Assembly (NCBI GenBank): GCA_038528235.1 | Contig: JBCBEX010000006.1 | Span: 1 to 64,000 of the forward strand | DNA length: 64,000 bases | Direction of reading: 5' to 3' | Source of the DNA: JBCBEX01 sp038528235 | GTDB taxonomy: Bacteria > Bacteroidota > Rhodothermia > Rhodothermales > Rubricoccaceae | In this document: piece by piece, positions 41,550 to 50,612 of the stretch | Layout of the letters: every line of letters starts with the position of its first letter | Numbering within the stretch: the stretch's first letter is position 1 | Position numbers and translations under genes: made by a program | The notes under the pieces: generated by a model | Seen by the model: only the letters and a program-made list of their open reading frames with translations | Databases searched by the model: none | What the model was told of the DNA's origin: nothing

Positions 41550-43088
41550 CTAGGGGGCGCGGAGCCGAAGGAACGTGCCCCGGGGCAGGGCCTCCCCGAA
41601 CGCAGGCAACACGGAGCGGAGGCGTGACTCGGCCTCCGGCGTACGTGCATAGAACGTGACGGTATTGTGGGGGACCACGCTCGGCGCGTGGCTCAGCTGC
41701 AGGTCCGCGACCGGCACCCACGACACGGGCAGGGCCGCGAAGCTCGGCGCGTAGAGCATCGCCGCCTCGACGCTGTGCTGCATAGCAAGGGCGTCCATCC
41801 AACTCGGGTCAGGGTTGTCCGCCTCCGCAAGCGCGGTCGGTGAGGCGAGGCCCCAGAGGTCGAGCACGAAGCGGTCGTTCTCGAAGGCGACGCGGCCGAT
41901 GTCGTTCACCGCGATTGGGGCCTGCCAGTGGTCGGCCACGAAGCGGTGCATTTGGACGTGCTGCTCGTAGATGTCGCGGCTGGCGTCCGGGACGAAAGCG
42001 ATGAGGCTTCCATGCCGGACCGTGAGCGCCGCCGCAGCGAGCACAAGGACGAGGGCATACCCCCAACGTCGGCGCGGCTGTGAGGCGGGCGGGCGGAGCA
42101 CCAGCAGCGCCACGAAGAGGCCAGCCACGACGTAGATCTCGTAGCGCGCAAACCACCCCAGGCGGCCGGCCCCGAGGTGGAGTGCAGCTGTGGCGAGCGC
42201 CACGCCACCGAGCCCGAGCATACGGCGGGGGACATCGCGCCGCGCCGCCAGGACGAGGGCCCCGCCGACCGTCGCGGTGAGCAGGACGAGGAACCACCCG
42301 GTCGGCAGCGCCAGGTTCGCTAGGAGAGCCGGGGTGCTGTCGGCGGAGGTCTTGGCAAGCACGGACGTGGGCAAGAGCGGCAAGCCCAGCGTCGCCAGAA
42401 ATCCGGAGAAGGCGGCGAGCCCGACCGCTACGCCGCCGAGCGCGCCCAACGCTGCGCGCCAAAGCCCGAGTGCGACGAGGTAGCCACACGCGGGGACAGT
42501 GAGCGCGAGGTTTTCGTAGCGCACGAGCGGCCCGATGGCGAGCGCCACCAGGAGCGGCCACGAGGGGACGTCACCGCGAGCCACCTGGACTAGCCCGAGC
42601 CAGGCTAGCAGGGTCAGGCCAACCTGGAGCACGTGCTCCATGCCGATGAGCGCCAGCGCAGGGAGGTTGAGCACGAGCACCGCGCCCAGCGCCGCCAGCA
42701 TGCCTAGAGCCGGTCTATTGACATCCTCGACCACGGCGTCACCGAGGCGGAGGGCCAGCGTCAGCGCCCACACGCCCAGCACTGCGTTCAGGGCGAGCGC
42801 GATCCACCCGCCCGCGCCGAGCGCCAGCCCGAGCGCCAGCAGTCCTGGCCACACCACGCTCGACGCGGGCGACGACGGCTCCGCGAGGTTGAGGCCATAG
42901 TGCCCCTGCGTCAAGTTCTCGGCGACGGCGAGGTGGATGTAGGGGTCGTCGAGGGGATAGACGAAATCGCCGTCCGTGACTGTCAGAACGGTCGCGTAGG
43001 CCCACGCGGTGAGTCCAAGGAAGAAGAAGGGGGCAGGTCCGGCGCGGAGGAAAGAACGAGTCCAGCCACGACGAGGGCGCTCCGTCAT
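41550..43088 (-). CDS. GT-C-like polytopic membrane protein (putative glycosyltransferase)
   Basis: 512 residues with about ten membrane helices and a C-terminal soluble part (about 370-512). After TM1 the first loop reads FVYPLDDPYIHLAVAENLTQ, with the Asp pair expected of GT-C enzymes using lipid-linked sugars, followed by EPSSPASSVVWPGLLALG. The soluble part contains IAVNDIGRVAFENDRFVLDL. Probably transfers a sugar outside the membrane; donor and acceptor unknown. Its start overlaps the stop of the AI-2E family gene by four bases (ATGA), so the two are coupled. Confidence 0.65.
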   Translation of the reverse strand: MTERPRRGWTRSFLRAGPAPFFFLGLTAWAYATVLTVTDGDFVYPLDDPYIHLAVAENLTQGHYGLNLAEPSSPASSVVWPGLLALGLALGAGGWIALALNAVLGVWALTLALRLGDAVVEDVNRPALGMLAALGAVLVLNLPALALIGMEHVLQVGLTLLAWLGLVQVARGDVPSWPLLVALAIGPLVRYENLALTVPACGYLVALGLWRAALGALGGVAVGLAAFSGFLATLGLPLLPTSVLAKTSADSTPALLANLALPTGWFLVLLTATVGGALVLAARRDVPRRMLGLGGVALATAALHLGAGRLGWFARYEIYVVAGLFVALLVLRPPASQPRRRWGYALVLVLAAAALTVRHGSLIAFVPDASRDIYEQHVQMHRFVADHWQAPIAVNDIGRVAFENDRFVLDLWGLASPTALAEADNPDPSWMDALAMQHSVEAAMLYAPSFAALPVSWVPVADLQLSHAPSVVPHNTVTFYARTPEAESRLRSVLPAFGEALPRGTFLRLRAP

Positions 43089-44542
43089 GAGGCCGGAGGC
43101 TGGCGACGTAGGACCGCAGCGCTCGGGCGTGGAGCGTCCGGCAGGGGGATGGGGCGAATTACCGCAGCGTCAGGGGAACGTCGGGGCGGTGGCAGCTCGG
43201 CAGGCGTGGCGGTGAAGGGGAGCGTGCCTCTCGGGACGTCAAACTGGGTGCGACTTGGACGCGGCGCGAAGGCAGAGGGCGGAGACCCCAGCGACGCACT
43301 CGAAGCGGTTGGCGATGCAGGGCGAGCCGAAGAGGGCGCGTCGGCAGTCGGCGGTGGGGGAGCAGGTCGAGGCGGTGGCGGGCCCGACGGCGGTGGCGAG
43401 CCCGACGGCGGTGGCGGATCGGACGGCGGTGCTGCGGCTGGAGGCGTTGAGCCCGGTGCAGACGGCGGCGTGCCAGAAGGAGGGAGGTCGTCCACGGAGC
43501 CGTACTCCTCGACGAACATCTCCCAGACGGACAGGAACAGCGCGGCAATCACCGGCCCGATCACGACGCCAGACAGCCCAAACGCGGCTAGCCCGCCCAG
43601 CGTCGAGAGTAGGATCAGGTAGTCCGGCATCTCCGTGTCGCGGCCCACGAGAATGGGCCGAAGCACGTTGTCGGCCATCCCGATGATGAGCACGCCTACC
43701 CCGACGACGATGCCCGCAGCGACATACTGGCCGCCCGCGGCGAGCAGGATCGCGGCGGGAACCCACACCAGCGCCGGGCCGACCGCCGGCAGCAGCGAGG
43801 CGAGTGCCATCACCACGCCCCAGAGCACCGGCGCAGGCAACCCGAGTGCAGCGAACAGGATGCCGCCGATCGTGCCCTGCACGACGCCGACCACCACGGT
43901 GCCCTTGATTGTGGCGCGCGACACGTCGGCGAATTTGCGGAAGAGCCGCCGCTCGCGGTCGTCGCCCAGCGGCAGCGCCCGGACGAGGCCTGCCGTGAGA
44001 CGCTGGGCGTCCTTCAGGAAGAAGAACAGCAAGTAGAGCATCAGCCCGAAGAGCACTGCAAAGGTGACCGTGCCCTGCCCGAACTCGACCGCGCGGTTGG
44101 CTGCCGCCTGGCTCACCGTGAGCGCCGCGTCGGACAGCCCCGCCTTCACCCGCTCGAAGTCGACGCCCGCCTGGTCGAGGTAGCCCGCCACCACCGGCAG
44201 CGCCTCCTCGAAGCGGCGGATCGGCTCCTGCAGGTCGAACTCGCCAGCCGCAAGCCGCCGGTAGAGGTTGGCGGCCTCTTGCGCCACGGCCGCCCCGATG
44301 GCGAAGAGCGGGAGGATCACCGCACCTAGGATCACGAGCAGCGTCAGCACCGCCGCAATCCCCGCGCGGCCGCCGAAGGCGCGCACGAGCCGCCATTGGA
44401 GCGGGTAGAACAGCACCGCCAGCACCGCCGCCCAGAAGACGGGCTGCAGGAAGTCCAGGATCAGGCCCAGAAAGGCGAGCGTGACGAGCACGAGCAGCGT
44501 CAGAAACGCGCCGTGCCGGATCGATTGGGTCCGCATGGACAT
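43085..44542 (-). CDS. AI-2E family transporter with a proline-rich C-terminal tail
   Basis: 485 residues from ATG 44542. The core (about 1-345) has the family pattern of eight membrane helices: FLGLILDFLQPVFWAAVLAV, the long loop with LYRRLAAGEFDLQEP, and the conserved GVVMALASLLPAVGPALVWV followed by DNVLRPILVG. The remaining roughly 130 residues are Pro/Ser/Ala-rich (e.g. PPSGTPPSAPGSTPPAA), far beyond the usual end. Members are called autoinducer-2 exporters but many are Na+/H+ antiporters. First gene of a two-gene unit with the GT-C-like gene. Confidence 0.88.
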   Translation of the reverse strand: MSMRTQSIRHGAFLTLLVLVTLAFLGLILDFLQPVFWAAVLAVLFYPLQWRLVRAFGGRAGIAAVLTLLVILGAVILPLFAIGAAVAQEAANLYRRLAAGEFDLQEPIRRFEEALPVVAGYLDQAGVDFERVKAGLSDAALTVSQAAANRAVEFGQGTVTFAVLFGLMLYLLFFFLKDAQRLTAGLVRALPLGDDRERRLFRKFADVSRATIKGTVVVGVVQGTIGGILFAALGLPAPVLWGVVMALASLLPAVGPALVWVPAAILLAAGGQYVAAGIVVGVGVLIIGMADNVLRPILVGRDTEMPDYLILLSTLGGLAAFGLSGVVIGPVIAALFLSVWEMFVEEYGSVDDLPPSGTPPSAPGSTPPAAAPPSDPPPPSGSPPPSGPPPPRPAPPPPTADAPSSARPASPTASSASLGSPPSAFAPRPSRTQFDVPRGTLPFTATPAELPPPRRSPDAAVIRPIPLPDAPRPSAAVLRRQPPAS

Positions 44543-44663
44543 TGCGGGCAGTGGAGGGAAACGAGTAGGGAGCGGCCGTAGGAATGCACAACGGTGCCGC
44601 TTCCGAAGAAACGACACCGTTGCAGGAAAGGTCGGCCAATCGCCGGGGAATCGCGGGGCTGGC

Positions 44664-45173
44664 TCAGAACGTCACGTCGAACGAGCCGCTCGAAATCTGG
44701 ATCTGATCGCCTGCATTGTTGCGTACGGTGACTGAGAACGTGCCGGTAGCTGCCGATCCACTTAAAGCAGTCACGTTGACTGAGCCTGAGATCGCCGTAT
44801 AGGCATCGTTCGGATCAAAGTTGGCACCCGTTTCGGAATAGGTGACCACGGCGCCAAGGACGCCTACCGAGAACTGACCGACGGCTGCGTTTGTGAGCAC
44901 GATGGAGAGGAATTCCTGATCTGAGTTGCCTGTCTGGCCAAAGTTTTCGATGCCGGTGAGATTGAACACGCCGCTGGTGTTCACAACCTGAATGCACGCG
45001 GCGTCGAAGCTGCTGCCACCGGCTTGCGCCGTGAACGTCCCTGAGGCTGCGTTGGGGCAGTTAGCATTACTGCCGTCGCCGTCACCGTCGTCCGAGGAGT
45101 CGCAGCCAGCGAGGGGCAGGGCGACGAAGGCGAGCAGGAGTGCGTAGAGGGTGGAGAAGCGGAAGGGAAGCAT
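44664..45173 (-). CDS. Lipoprotein of unknown function
   Basis: 169 residues from ATG 45173. Lipobox LPLAGC (Cys24) after a hydrophobic signal, then an Asp/Gly/Ser linker (DSSDDGDGDGSNANC) and a beta-rich domain with repeated short strands (GTFTAQAGGSSFDAACIQVV, GSVNVTALSGSAATGTFSVT) ending SGSFDVTF. Two cysteines could bridge. The layout resembles small surface lipoproteins of Bacteroidota (DUF6252-like), but I would not assign the family. Stand-alone. Confidence 0.7.
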   Translation of the reverse strand: MLPFRFSTLYALLLAFVALPLAGCDSSDDGDGDGSNANCPNAASGTFTAQAGGSSFDAACIQVVNTSGVFNLTGIENFGQTGNSDQEFLSIVLTNAAVGQFSVGVLGAVVTYSETGANFDPNDAYTAISGSVNVTALSGSAATGTFSVTVRNNAGDQIQISSGSFDVTF

Positions 45174-45480
45174 GGGAGCGAAGGCTAGTCGAAGGGAGCA
45201 CCCGGCGCGGCTGCACGCCAAACCAGGTCGTGTCCCATGCTAGCCGTCCCACGTCCCCGCGCACCATCCCCGGTTGCGGTGATTTCGGACGTGCGAGCGA
45301 CGAACGGCGAGCGACGAATTCGCTTGCGAAAGCTTCATCGCCCATCGCCCAAGTGTTACTTCAAAGGATGTCTGACGGGGTTGCTGGACATGTTGCGTGT
45401 TGGCCTCGATCTGATACGAAATACGCAACACGCACCACCTGCTGAGACGCCAAACCTGCCAGAATTGGCATGAAGCAGCA
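45174..45480. other. Intergenic region with direct and inverted repeats
   Basis: About 307 bases between two minus-strand genes. It contains the 12-base direct repeat GCGAGCGACGAA at 45293-45304 and 45307-45318, and the inverted repeat TGTTGCGT / ACGCAACA (45391-45398, 45423-45430) about 50 bases beyond the manC stop, a possible terminator without T residues. No coding sequence can be supported. Confidence 0.5.
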
Positions 45481-46563
45481 CTACACGAACTCGTCCATGC
45501 GGTGCGCGCCGAGGTAGTCGACGATGTGCTTCACCTGCTGCGTCGCGTCGAGGTTGCAGACGAGGATCGCGTCGTCGGTGTCCACGACGGCGAGGTCGCG
45601 CACGCCTACGAGCACCACGAGGCGGTCGGCAGACCGGGCGTAGCAGCGGCTCGAATTGTGGGCGATCACGTCGCCGTCGGTGGCGTTGCCCGCGTCGTCT
45701 TTGGCCGAGCGCTCGTAGACCGCGCGCCAGTCGCCCACGTCGCTCCAGCCAAAGCTGCCGGGCACCACGTGCACGTCGTCGGCGCGCTCCATGATGCCAT
45801 AGTCGATGGAGATTTTGGGGCTACGCTCGTACGCGTCGCGGACCTGGTCCTCGGTGGTGTCAGCCGGGGTGCCGATCCCAGCGAAGCAGGCGTGGACCTC
45901 TGGGAGGTGCTGCGCCATCGACGCGAGGATGGAGTCGGCCCGCCAGATGAACATGCCCGAGTTCCAGAGGAAGTCGCCCGAGTCGAGGAAGCGCTCGGCG
46001 GTGGAGAGGTCGGGTTTCTCCGCAAAGGTCTTGACCGGGAAGGCCTGCGGCCCGGCTGCGCCGTCGCCGCCCGCGGACTGCGTGGTGTCGTACTGGATGT
46101 AGCCGTAGCCCGTCTCGGGGTGCGTCGGCTCGATGCCGATGGTGACGAGCGCGCCGGGCGTCTGGGCCTTCGCGACGGCGGCGTCGAGGACGGCGTGGAA
46201 GCGGGCGGGCTTGTCGATGAGGTGGTCGGCGGGGAGCACCACCATCGTCGCGTCGGGGTCGAGCGCGCGGATCGTCGCGGCGGCAAAGGCGATGCACGGG
46301 GCCGTGTTGCGCGCGATGGGCTCGGCGAGGATGTTCTCGGGCGGGACGGCCGGGAGGTGCTCGCGCGTCTGCTCGACGTACTTCGTGTTGGTGACCACGA
46401 ACACGCGCTCGGCGGGGATCATCGGCTGGAGGCGCGCGAACGTGTTCTGGATCATCGACGAGGCGCCGAAGACGTCGAGGAACTGCTTGGGTTGGGCCTG
46501 GCGGCTGCGTGGCCAGAAGCGGCTACCGACGCCGCCAGCCATGATCACGGCATAGAGGGACAT
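45481..46563 (-). CDS. manC: Mannose-1-phosphate guanylyltransferase
   Basis: 360 residues from ATG 46563 (MSLYAVIMAGGVGSRFWPRS). Makes GDP-mannose from mannose-1-phosphate and GTP for glycan synthesis. Signature parts: GGVGSRFWPRSRQAQPKQF (nucleotide-binding, G-x-G-x-R-x-W-P), ENILAEPIARNTAPCIA, VVLPADHLI, the sugar-binding FAEKPD, and FLWNSGMFIW, ending in SFGWSDVGDW. There is no C-terminal isomerase half, so it is the single-function type. Divergent from a GT4 glycosyltransferase gene, 109 bases away, which fits a glycan-related pair. Confidence 0.95.
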   Translation of the reverse strand: MSLYAVIMAGGVGSRFWPRSRQAQPKQFLDVFGASSMIQNTFARLQPMIPAERVFVVTNTKYVEQTREHLPAVPPENILAEPIARNTAPCIAFAAATIRALDPDATMVVLPADHLIDKPARFHAVLDAAVAKAQTPGALVTIGIEPTHPETGYGYIQYDTTQSAGGDGAAGPQAFPVKTFAEKPDLSTAERFLDSGDFLWNSGMFIWRADSILASMAQHLPEVHACFAGIGTPADTTEDQVRDAYERSPKISIDYGIMERADDVHVVPGSFGWSDVGDWRAVYERSAKDDAGNATDGDVIAHNSSRCYARSADRLVVLVGVRDLAVVDTDDAILVCNLDATQQVKHIVDYLGAHRMDEFV

Positions 46564-46672
46564 GAACGAGGAGGGTTGTGTGCGAGGGGGGTAGGGGGCG
46601 GAGAAACGGACACGCAGCAAAACGGCTAAACTGCATGACTGCCGCACCGCCGCCCTGAAGATAGCCGACCTC

Positions 46673-47848
46673 GTGGCCGACCATTTGCCAGACCTAGCTG
46701 CATCGCGCCCGGTCGTGCACGTCACGACGGTGCACCCGCTGCGTGACCCGCGCATTGCCGCAAAAGCGGTGCCGAGCCTACGTGCGGCCGGGTTTGATGC
46801 ACGGCTCATGGCGCGGCACACGCACTCGGAAACGATCCGCATGCGCGTCGCGGGTGGCGTGGCCGATGTGCCGGTCGTGGCGCTGCCGACCGCCGGTGGG
46901 GCAGGAGGCCGCCCTTCGTCGATGGAGCGGGTGCTCGTGCAGCGCACCGTGTGGCAGAAGCTCGAAGCGCTCCGGCCTGCGCTCGTCCACCTCCACGACC
47001 CCGAACTACTCCCGCTCGGGTGGCGCGTGCAGCGCCGCCTGGGCGCGCGCGTCGTCTACGACCGCCACGAGGCCTACGACCGTCGGCCCGGTCCCGCTGG
47101 GCGTGCTCTGGCCCGCCTGGAGCGCTGGGCGTTCGGCTGGCTTGACCGCACGGTGATTGCCGAGGCGTCGTACGCCGCTGCGCTGCCGCTCGGTACGCCG
47201 CGTACGCTCGTCCGCAACTACGCGCTGGCACCGGCCACGCTGCCCCTGCCGAAGACATTGCCGGCCGGCGAGACGCCGTTGCGTCTGGTGTATGCGGGGA
47301 CGGTCTCCGAAGCACGTGGCCTCACGACGATGCTCACGGCGCTGCGCCTCGCCCTCGACGCGGGCCATGACTGGCACCTCACGCTTGTCGGGCGCGCCCC
47401 GCTCGCAGCAGAGCGTACCCGCGCCGAGGCGTTTCTGCGCGCCCACGCGCTGCACGACCACGTCACGCTCGATGGCTGGTCCGCGTTCGTGCCGCCTGAG
47501 GCGATGGCCCCGCATCTCGCCGCAGCCCACGTCGGGCTGTGCATGCTCACACCGCACCCGAACTACGTGGGCTCGATGCCGACGAAGCTCTACGACTACC
47601 TCCAGCATGCGCTCCCGTTCGTCTGCTCGGACGTTCCGCTGTGGCACGACTTCGCCACCGACACCCGCGCCGGGCTCACGTGTCGTCCCGATGACCCCGC
47701 CGCGCTCGTCCGCGCCATCGCGCGGCTCACGGGCGACGCCTACGCCCACCACACGACCGCCGCCGTCGAGGCTGCGCGGCAGTATCGCTGGGAGACAGAA
47801 GCCACGAAGCTCGTCGCGCTCTACCGCGATCTGCTCGCAACTGGCTGA
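46673..47848 (+). CDS. Family 4 glycosyltransferase
   Basis: 391 residues from GTG 46673; no in-frame ATG fits better. GT-B fold: N-terminal Rossmann domain (VVHVTTVHPLRDPRIAAKAV), HLHDPELLPLGWRV, then RLVYAGTVSEARGLTTMLTA opening the donor domain, and MLTPHPNYVGSMPTKLYDYL, the GT4 E-x7-E-like region altered to a PTKLYDYLQHALPFVCSD pattern. It probably transfers a sugar from a nucleotide donor (perhaps GDP-mannose, given the neighbour) to a surface glycan. Acceptor unknown. Confidence 0.85.
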   Translation: MADHLPDLAASRPVVHVTTVHPLRDPRIAAKAVPSLRAAGFDARLMARHTHSETIRMRVAGGVADVPVVALPTAGGAGGRPSSMERVLVQRTVWQKLEALRPALVHLHDPELLPLGWRVQRRLGARVVYDRHEAYDRRPGPAGRALARLERWAFGWLDRTVIAEASYAAALPLGTPRTLVRNYALAPATLPLPKTLPAGETPLRLVYAGTVSEARGLTTMLTALRLALDAGHDWHLTLVGRAPLAAERTRAEAFLRAHALHDHVTLDGWSAFVPPEAMAPHLAAAHVGLCMLTPHPNYVGSMPTKLYDYLQHALPFVCSDVPLWHDFATDTRAGLTCRPDDPAALVRAIARLTGDAYAHHTTAAVEAARQYRWETEATKLVALYRDLLATG

Positions 47849-47879
47849 GGCGAGGACCGGCCGAGTCTACCGCACGAGT

Positions 47880-50444
47880 CTACCGCACGAGCAGCACCGT
47901 CTCGGTGGCGGCGAACGTCTCGCCGACGACGCGCACCACGTAGAGCCCGCTTGGCAACGCGGTGGCGTCGAGCGTGAGCGCCTGCGATGCGTTGGCGGCG
48001 ACGGGGCCGTCGTGGAGGACGCGCACGCGGCGGCCCAGCGGGTCGAACACCTCGGCGCGGACCTCCTGAGCGTCGCGCACGCGGAGGGCGAGCGTGGCCG
48101 ACTCTGTGAAGGGGTTCGGATAGGCAGCGCTCAGCGAGAACGCCTCCGGCAGCGGTGCCTCATCCTCCGCATCGACGCCGACGCCGTAGAAGAGCAGCGC
48201 CCACTGTTCCAGGCTGCCGGTGTCCTGACCTGCGCCGTCGCACACGCGCAGCGTCCACGTACCGCGTGGGTCCTCGCCGTTGAACGACGCGAGCGTGCCG
48301 ACGCCCGTTGTGCCCGGGCCACCTTGCTCAGGCCGACCCTCGAACTCGTAGAACGGCGCGCCGGGGTTGTGGTCGCCCGACGTGCCGAACAGGTCGGCGG
48401 TGCCGCTGTCGCTGAAGAGCGCGTCGAGGTTGGCGGCACCCGTGCCGAAGGTGCCTGCACCGGGGCGGTCGAGCAGGTTCACGATGGTGCCAGCGGGGCT
48501 TTCGAGCTGCACGCGGAGGTCACCGCGATAGGTGTGGGCGATCACCACGCCCACCTTGAGCTCGCCCCAGGAAAACGAACTGGCCACGTCGAGCGTGGTG
48601 CCGCCAAGCGAGGGGCAGCCGTCATCCGGGAGCGCATAGCTGCGGGTGCTCGTGAAGGTCTGGTCGGCGGCCTGGAACACCTCGATGCGGGTGACGACCT
48701 GGAGCGGTGCGTCGAGCAACGACTGCGAGACCGTGCCGAGGATGCGTAGCGTGCCGCTCGCGGCGTCGGTGAGCGCGACATCGAAGCTGAGCGTAGAAGC
48801 GCCACCCCCTGCGATGCCGAAGTCCCAGGTGACGGTGCCGCCTGCCTCGTTGACGGTACCGACGGACGTGTCGGCGTTGCCCGCATAGACGAGCCCTGCC
48901 GGGAGCGTCGTCGCGAAGGTGGCGCCGTCGGCATCGCCGTCGGTGAAGTTGTTGACCGTCAGCGAGAGGCGCACCGTCTCACCAGCCGAGGCCTGCGTTG
49001 TGCTCGCTGTTAGGGCTGCAGCGACGCCCTGGCCGGCTTCGCGCCCGCCGAGCGTTTCGACGCCGCTGCCCGCCGGGTCGAGGAAATCGTCGAGGCCGCC
49101 GGCCATCGAGCGGAACATGCGGCCGTACCAGTCGGGGTCGTCGTTGCCGCAGGCGGCAAAGCCGCCGTGGAGCTGGCCCACGATCTGCTGGTCAGCGTTG
49201 TAGATCGGCGAGCCCGAAGAGCCGCCTTCCGTGGTGCCCAGGTCCCAGTCCTCCACGCGGATGTACGCGGCGCTCGGGTCAACGGTGTCGCTGAGGTAGG
49301 ACGTGATGGTGGTGGGGTCGTCCTCAAACGAGATGCGCTTCTCTTCCACGTTCGGGTGGTGGATGGCGACGACCGAGGCGGGCGCGATGTCACGGCGGTC
49401 CCAGCCGGAGAGGTAGACGTTGTGGCTTGGATCGAACGGATCGTCCATTTCGAGGAGTGCCCAGTCGGAGTTGGCGGCGGAGCCGAGGAGGCGCGTGCCG
49501 CTGTTGAACTGCGACAGCGGCCCATCGCCGGGGCCGCCGCTGGCAGGCGAGCCGACGGGTCGGCACGTCGAGTTCTGGTAGTTCCAGTAGATCACGATGC
49601 TCGAAGCGTTGCCGGTGCTGTTGCCGCAGTGGTTGGCGGTGAGGAAGAGCGGCCGGCCGTCCTCCAGCGCGTTGTTGATGGCCGCGCCCGAGCAGATGTC
49701 GGTGCCGCCGCGGGTGTAGGCCCCGGACGAGCGGATGATGTTGCGGTAGTCGTCGCCCTCGGGGCACACCACGTCCACGTTGCACGAGCCGGAGGCGACG
49801 CGGCCGTTCTGGCGGTCATACTGCTGGCGCTGCTCGGCGGTCAGCCCGAACGGGCGATAGGCGTGGGCGATCTGCCCGATCTCCAGATCGAAGTTGGGCG
49901 CCTGCCCCGTCTTGGAGCGGGGGAGATTGACCTCGATCGTGAGGTCATCACCCGGCACGACGGGCGTCCACAGCTCGCCGTGCTGCTCGTTGTCGGCAGC
50001 GGTGAAGGCGCGGAAGAGGGGCGCCTCGCCGGTGGGGTAGAGCCAGAGCGTCGCGCCCTCGGGGAGCCGGAACTGCGAGAAGCCCACGTTGAGCGAGTAG
50101 GCGCCGGGCGAGGTCACGCGGAGCCGCCACACCTGGCGGCCATCGGCGAGGGCTTCCCAAGTGCCTCGGGTGCGCGCGTCGAGCGCCATCGCCACGGGCT
50201 CGGCGAAGCGCTGCGCCGTCGGCGTACCGGCTGTGCGCTGCCGTTCGGATTGTGCCTCGTCACGCGCGAGCAACGCGTCGTTGTCGAACGAGGGGAGAGC
50301 GATACGTTCGACTTCTGAGAAGGTCGCGGTCGGCGCGTCGAAGCTCGCTGGGCGGGCCTCCGATTGGGCACGAGCGGGCGCAGCGAAGCTAAGCGCGAGA
50401 AGAAGGACGGAGGCCAGAGAGGACAGTACCGTAGTGGGGCGCAT
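47880..50444 (-). CDS. Secreted trypsin-like protease with P-domain and type IX secretion sorting domain
   Basis: 854 residues with a signal peptide (MRPTTVLSSLASVLLLALSF, then AAPARAQ). The N-terminal prodomain ends near residue 215. The protease domain resembles lysyl endopeptidases: His272 in LTANHCGNS, Asp327 in NSDWALLE, Ser410 in GGSSGSPIY, plus several cysteines. A DUF11-like beta domain follows (about 475-585), then a proprotein-convertase P-domain (about 600-755, GELKVGVVIAHTYRGDLRVQ), then a type A sorting domain (about 768-854, AYPNPFTESATLALRV, ending LPSGLYVVRV). So it is exported and anchored by the type IX system. It overlaps the end of a 13-base direct repeat at 47863-47888. 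Confidence 0.93.
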   Translation of the reverse strand: MRPTTVLSSLASVLLLALSFAAPARAQSEARPASFDAPTATFSEVERIALPSFDNDALLARDEAQSERQRTAGTPTAQRFAEPVAMALDARTRGTWEALADGRQVWRLRVTSPGAYSLNVGFSQFRLPEGATLWLYPTGEAPLFRAFTAADNEQHGELWTPVVPGDDLTIEVNLPRSKTGQAPNFDLEIGQIAHAYRPFGLTAEQRQQYDRQNGRVASGSCNVDVVCPEGDDYRNIIRSSGAYTRGGTDICSGAAINNALEDGRPLFLTANHCGNSTGNASSIVIYWNYQNSTCRPVGSPASGGPGDGPLSQFNSGTRLLGSAANSDWALLEMDDPFDPSHNVYLSGWDRRDIAPASVVAIHHPNVEEKRISFEDDPTTITSYLSDTVDPSAAYIRVEDWDLGTTEGGSSGSPIYNADQQIVGQLHGGFAACGNDDPDWYGRMFRSMAGGLDDFLDPAGSGVETLGGREAGQGVAAALTASTTQASAGETVRLSLTVNNFTDGDADGATFATTLPAGLVYAGNADTSVGTVNEAGGTVTWDFGIAGGGASTLSFDVALTDAASGTLRILGTVSQSLLDAPLQVVTRIEVFQAADQTFTSTRSYALPDDGCPSLGGTTLDVASSFSWGELKVGVVIAHTYRGDLRVQLESPAGTIVNLLDRPGAGTFGTGAANLDALFSDSGTADLFGTSGDHNPGAPFYEFEGRPEQGGPGTTGVGTLASFNGEDPRGTWTLRVCDGAGQDTGSLEQWALLFYGVGVDAEDEAPLPEAFSLSAAYPNPFTESATLALRVRDAQEVRAEVFDPLGRRVRVLHDGPVAANASQALTLDATALPSGLYVVRVVGETFAATETVLLVR

Positions 50445-50506
50445 GCGTGGGGGAGCGGTTGGGGCGGAAACGGGGCGATTGGGGACGGCTGGTCGCGTTG
50501 TCGCAA

Positions 50507-50548
50507 CCGATGTGCCGAAACCGATGTGCCGAAACCGATGTGCCGAAA
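50507..50548. repeat. Three perfect tandem 14-base repeats
   Basis: CCGATGTGCCGAAA occurs three times without interruption (50507-50520, 50521-50534, 50535-50548). It lies in the 168-base space between the symporter stop and the start of the type IX protease, upstream of the latter on its strand. Copy-number change would alter promoter spacing of the protease gene. Confidence 0.85.
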
Positions 50549-50612
50549 CAGCGCGGCGGAGGCGCGCAGCAGCGAAGGGGCTCGGAGAGCAGCCCAGCGA
50601 GTGCGGACCTGG

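Noticed and set aside
49167..50318. A 383-codon plus-strand frame opposite the type IX protease
   Set aside because: It covers the protease domain with its catalytic triad on the other strand and has no signal or domain of its own.
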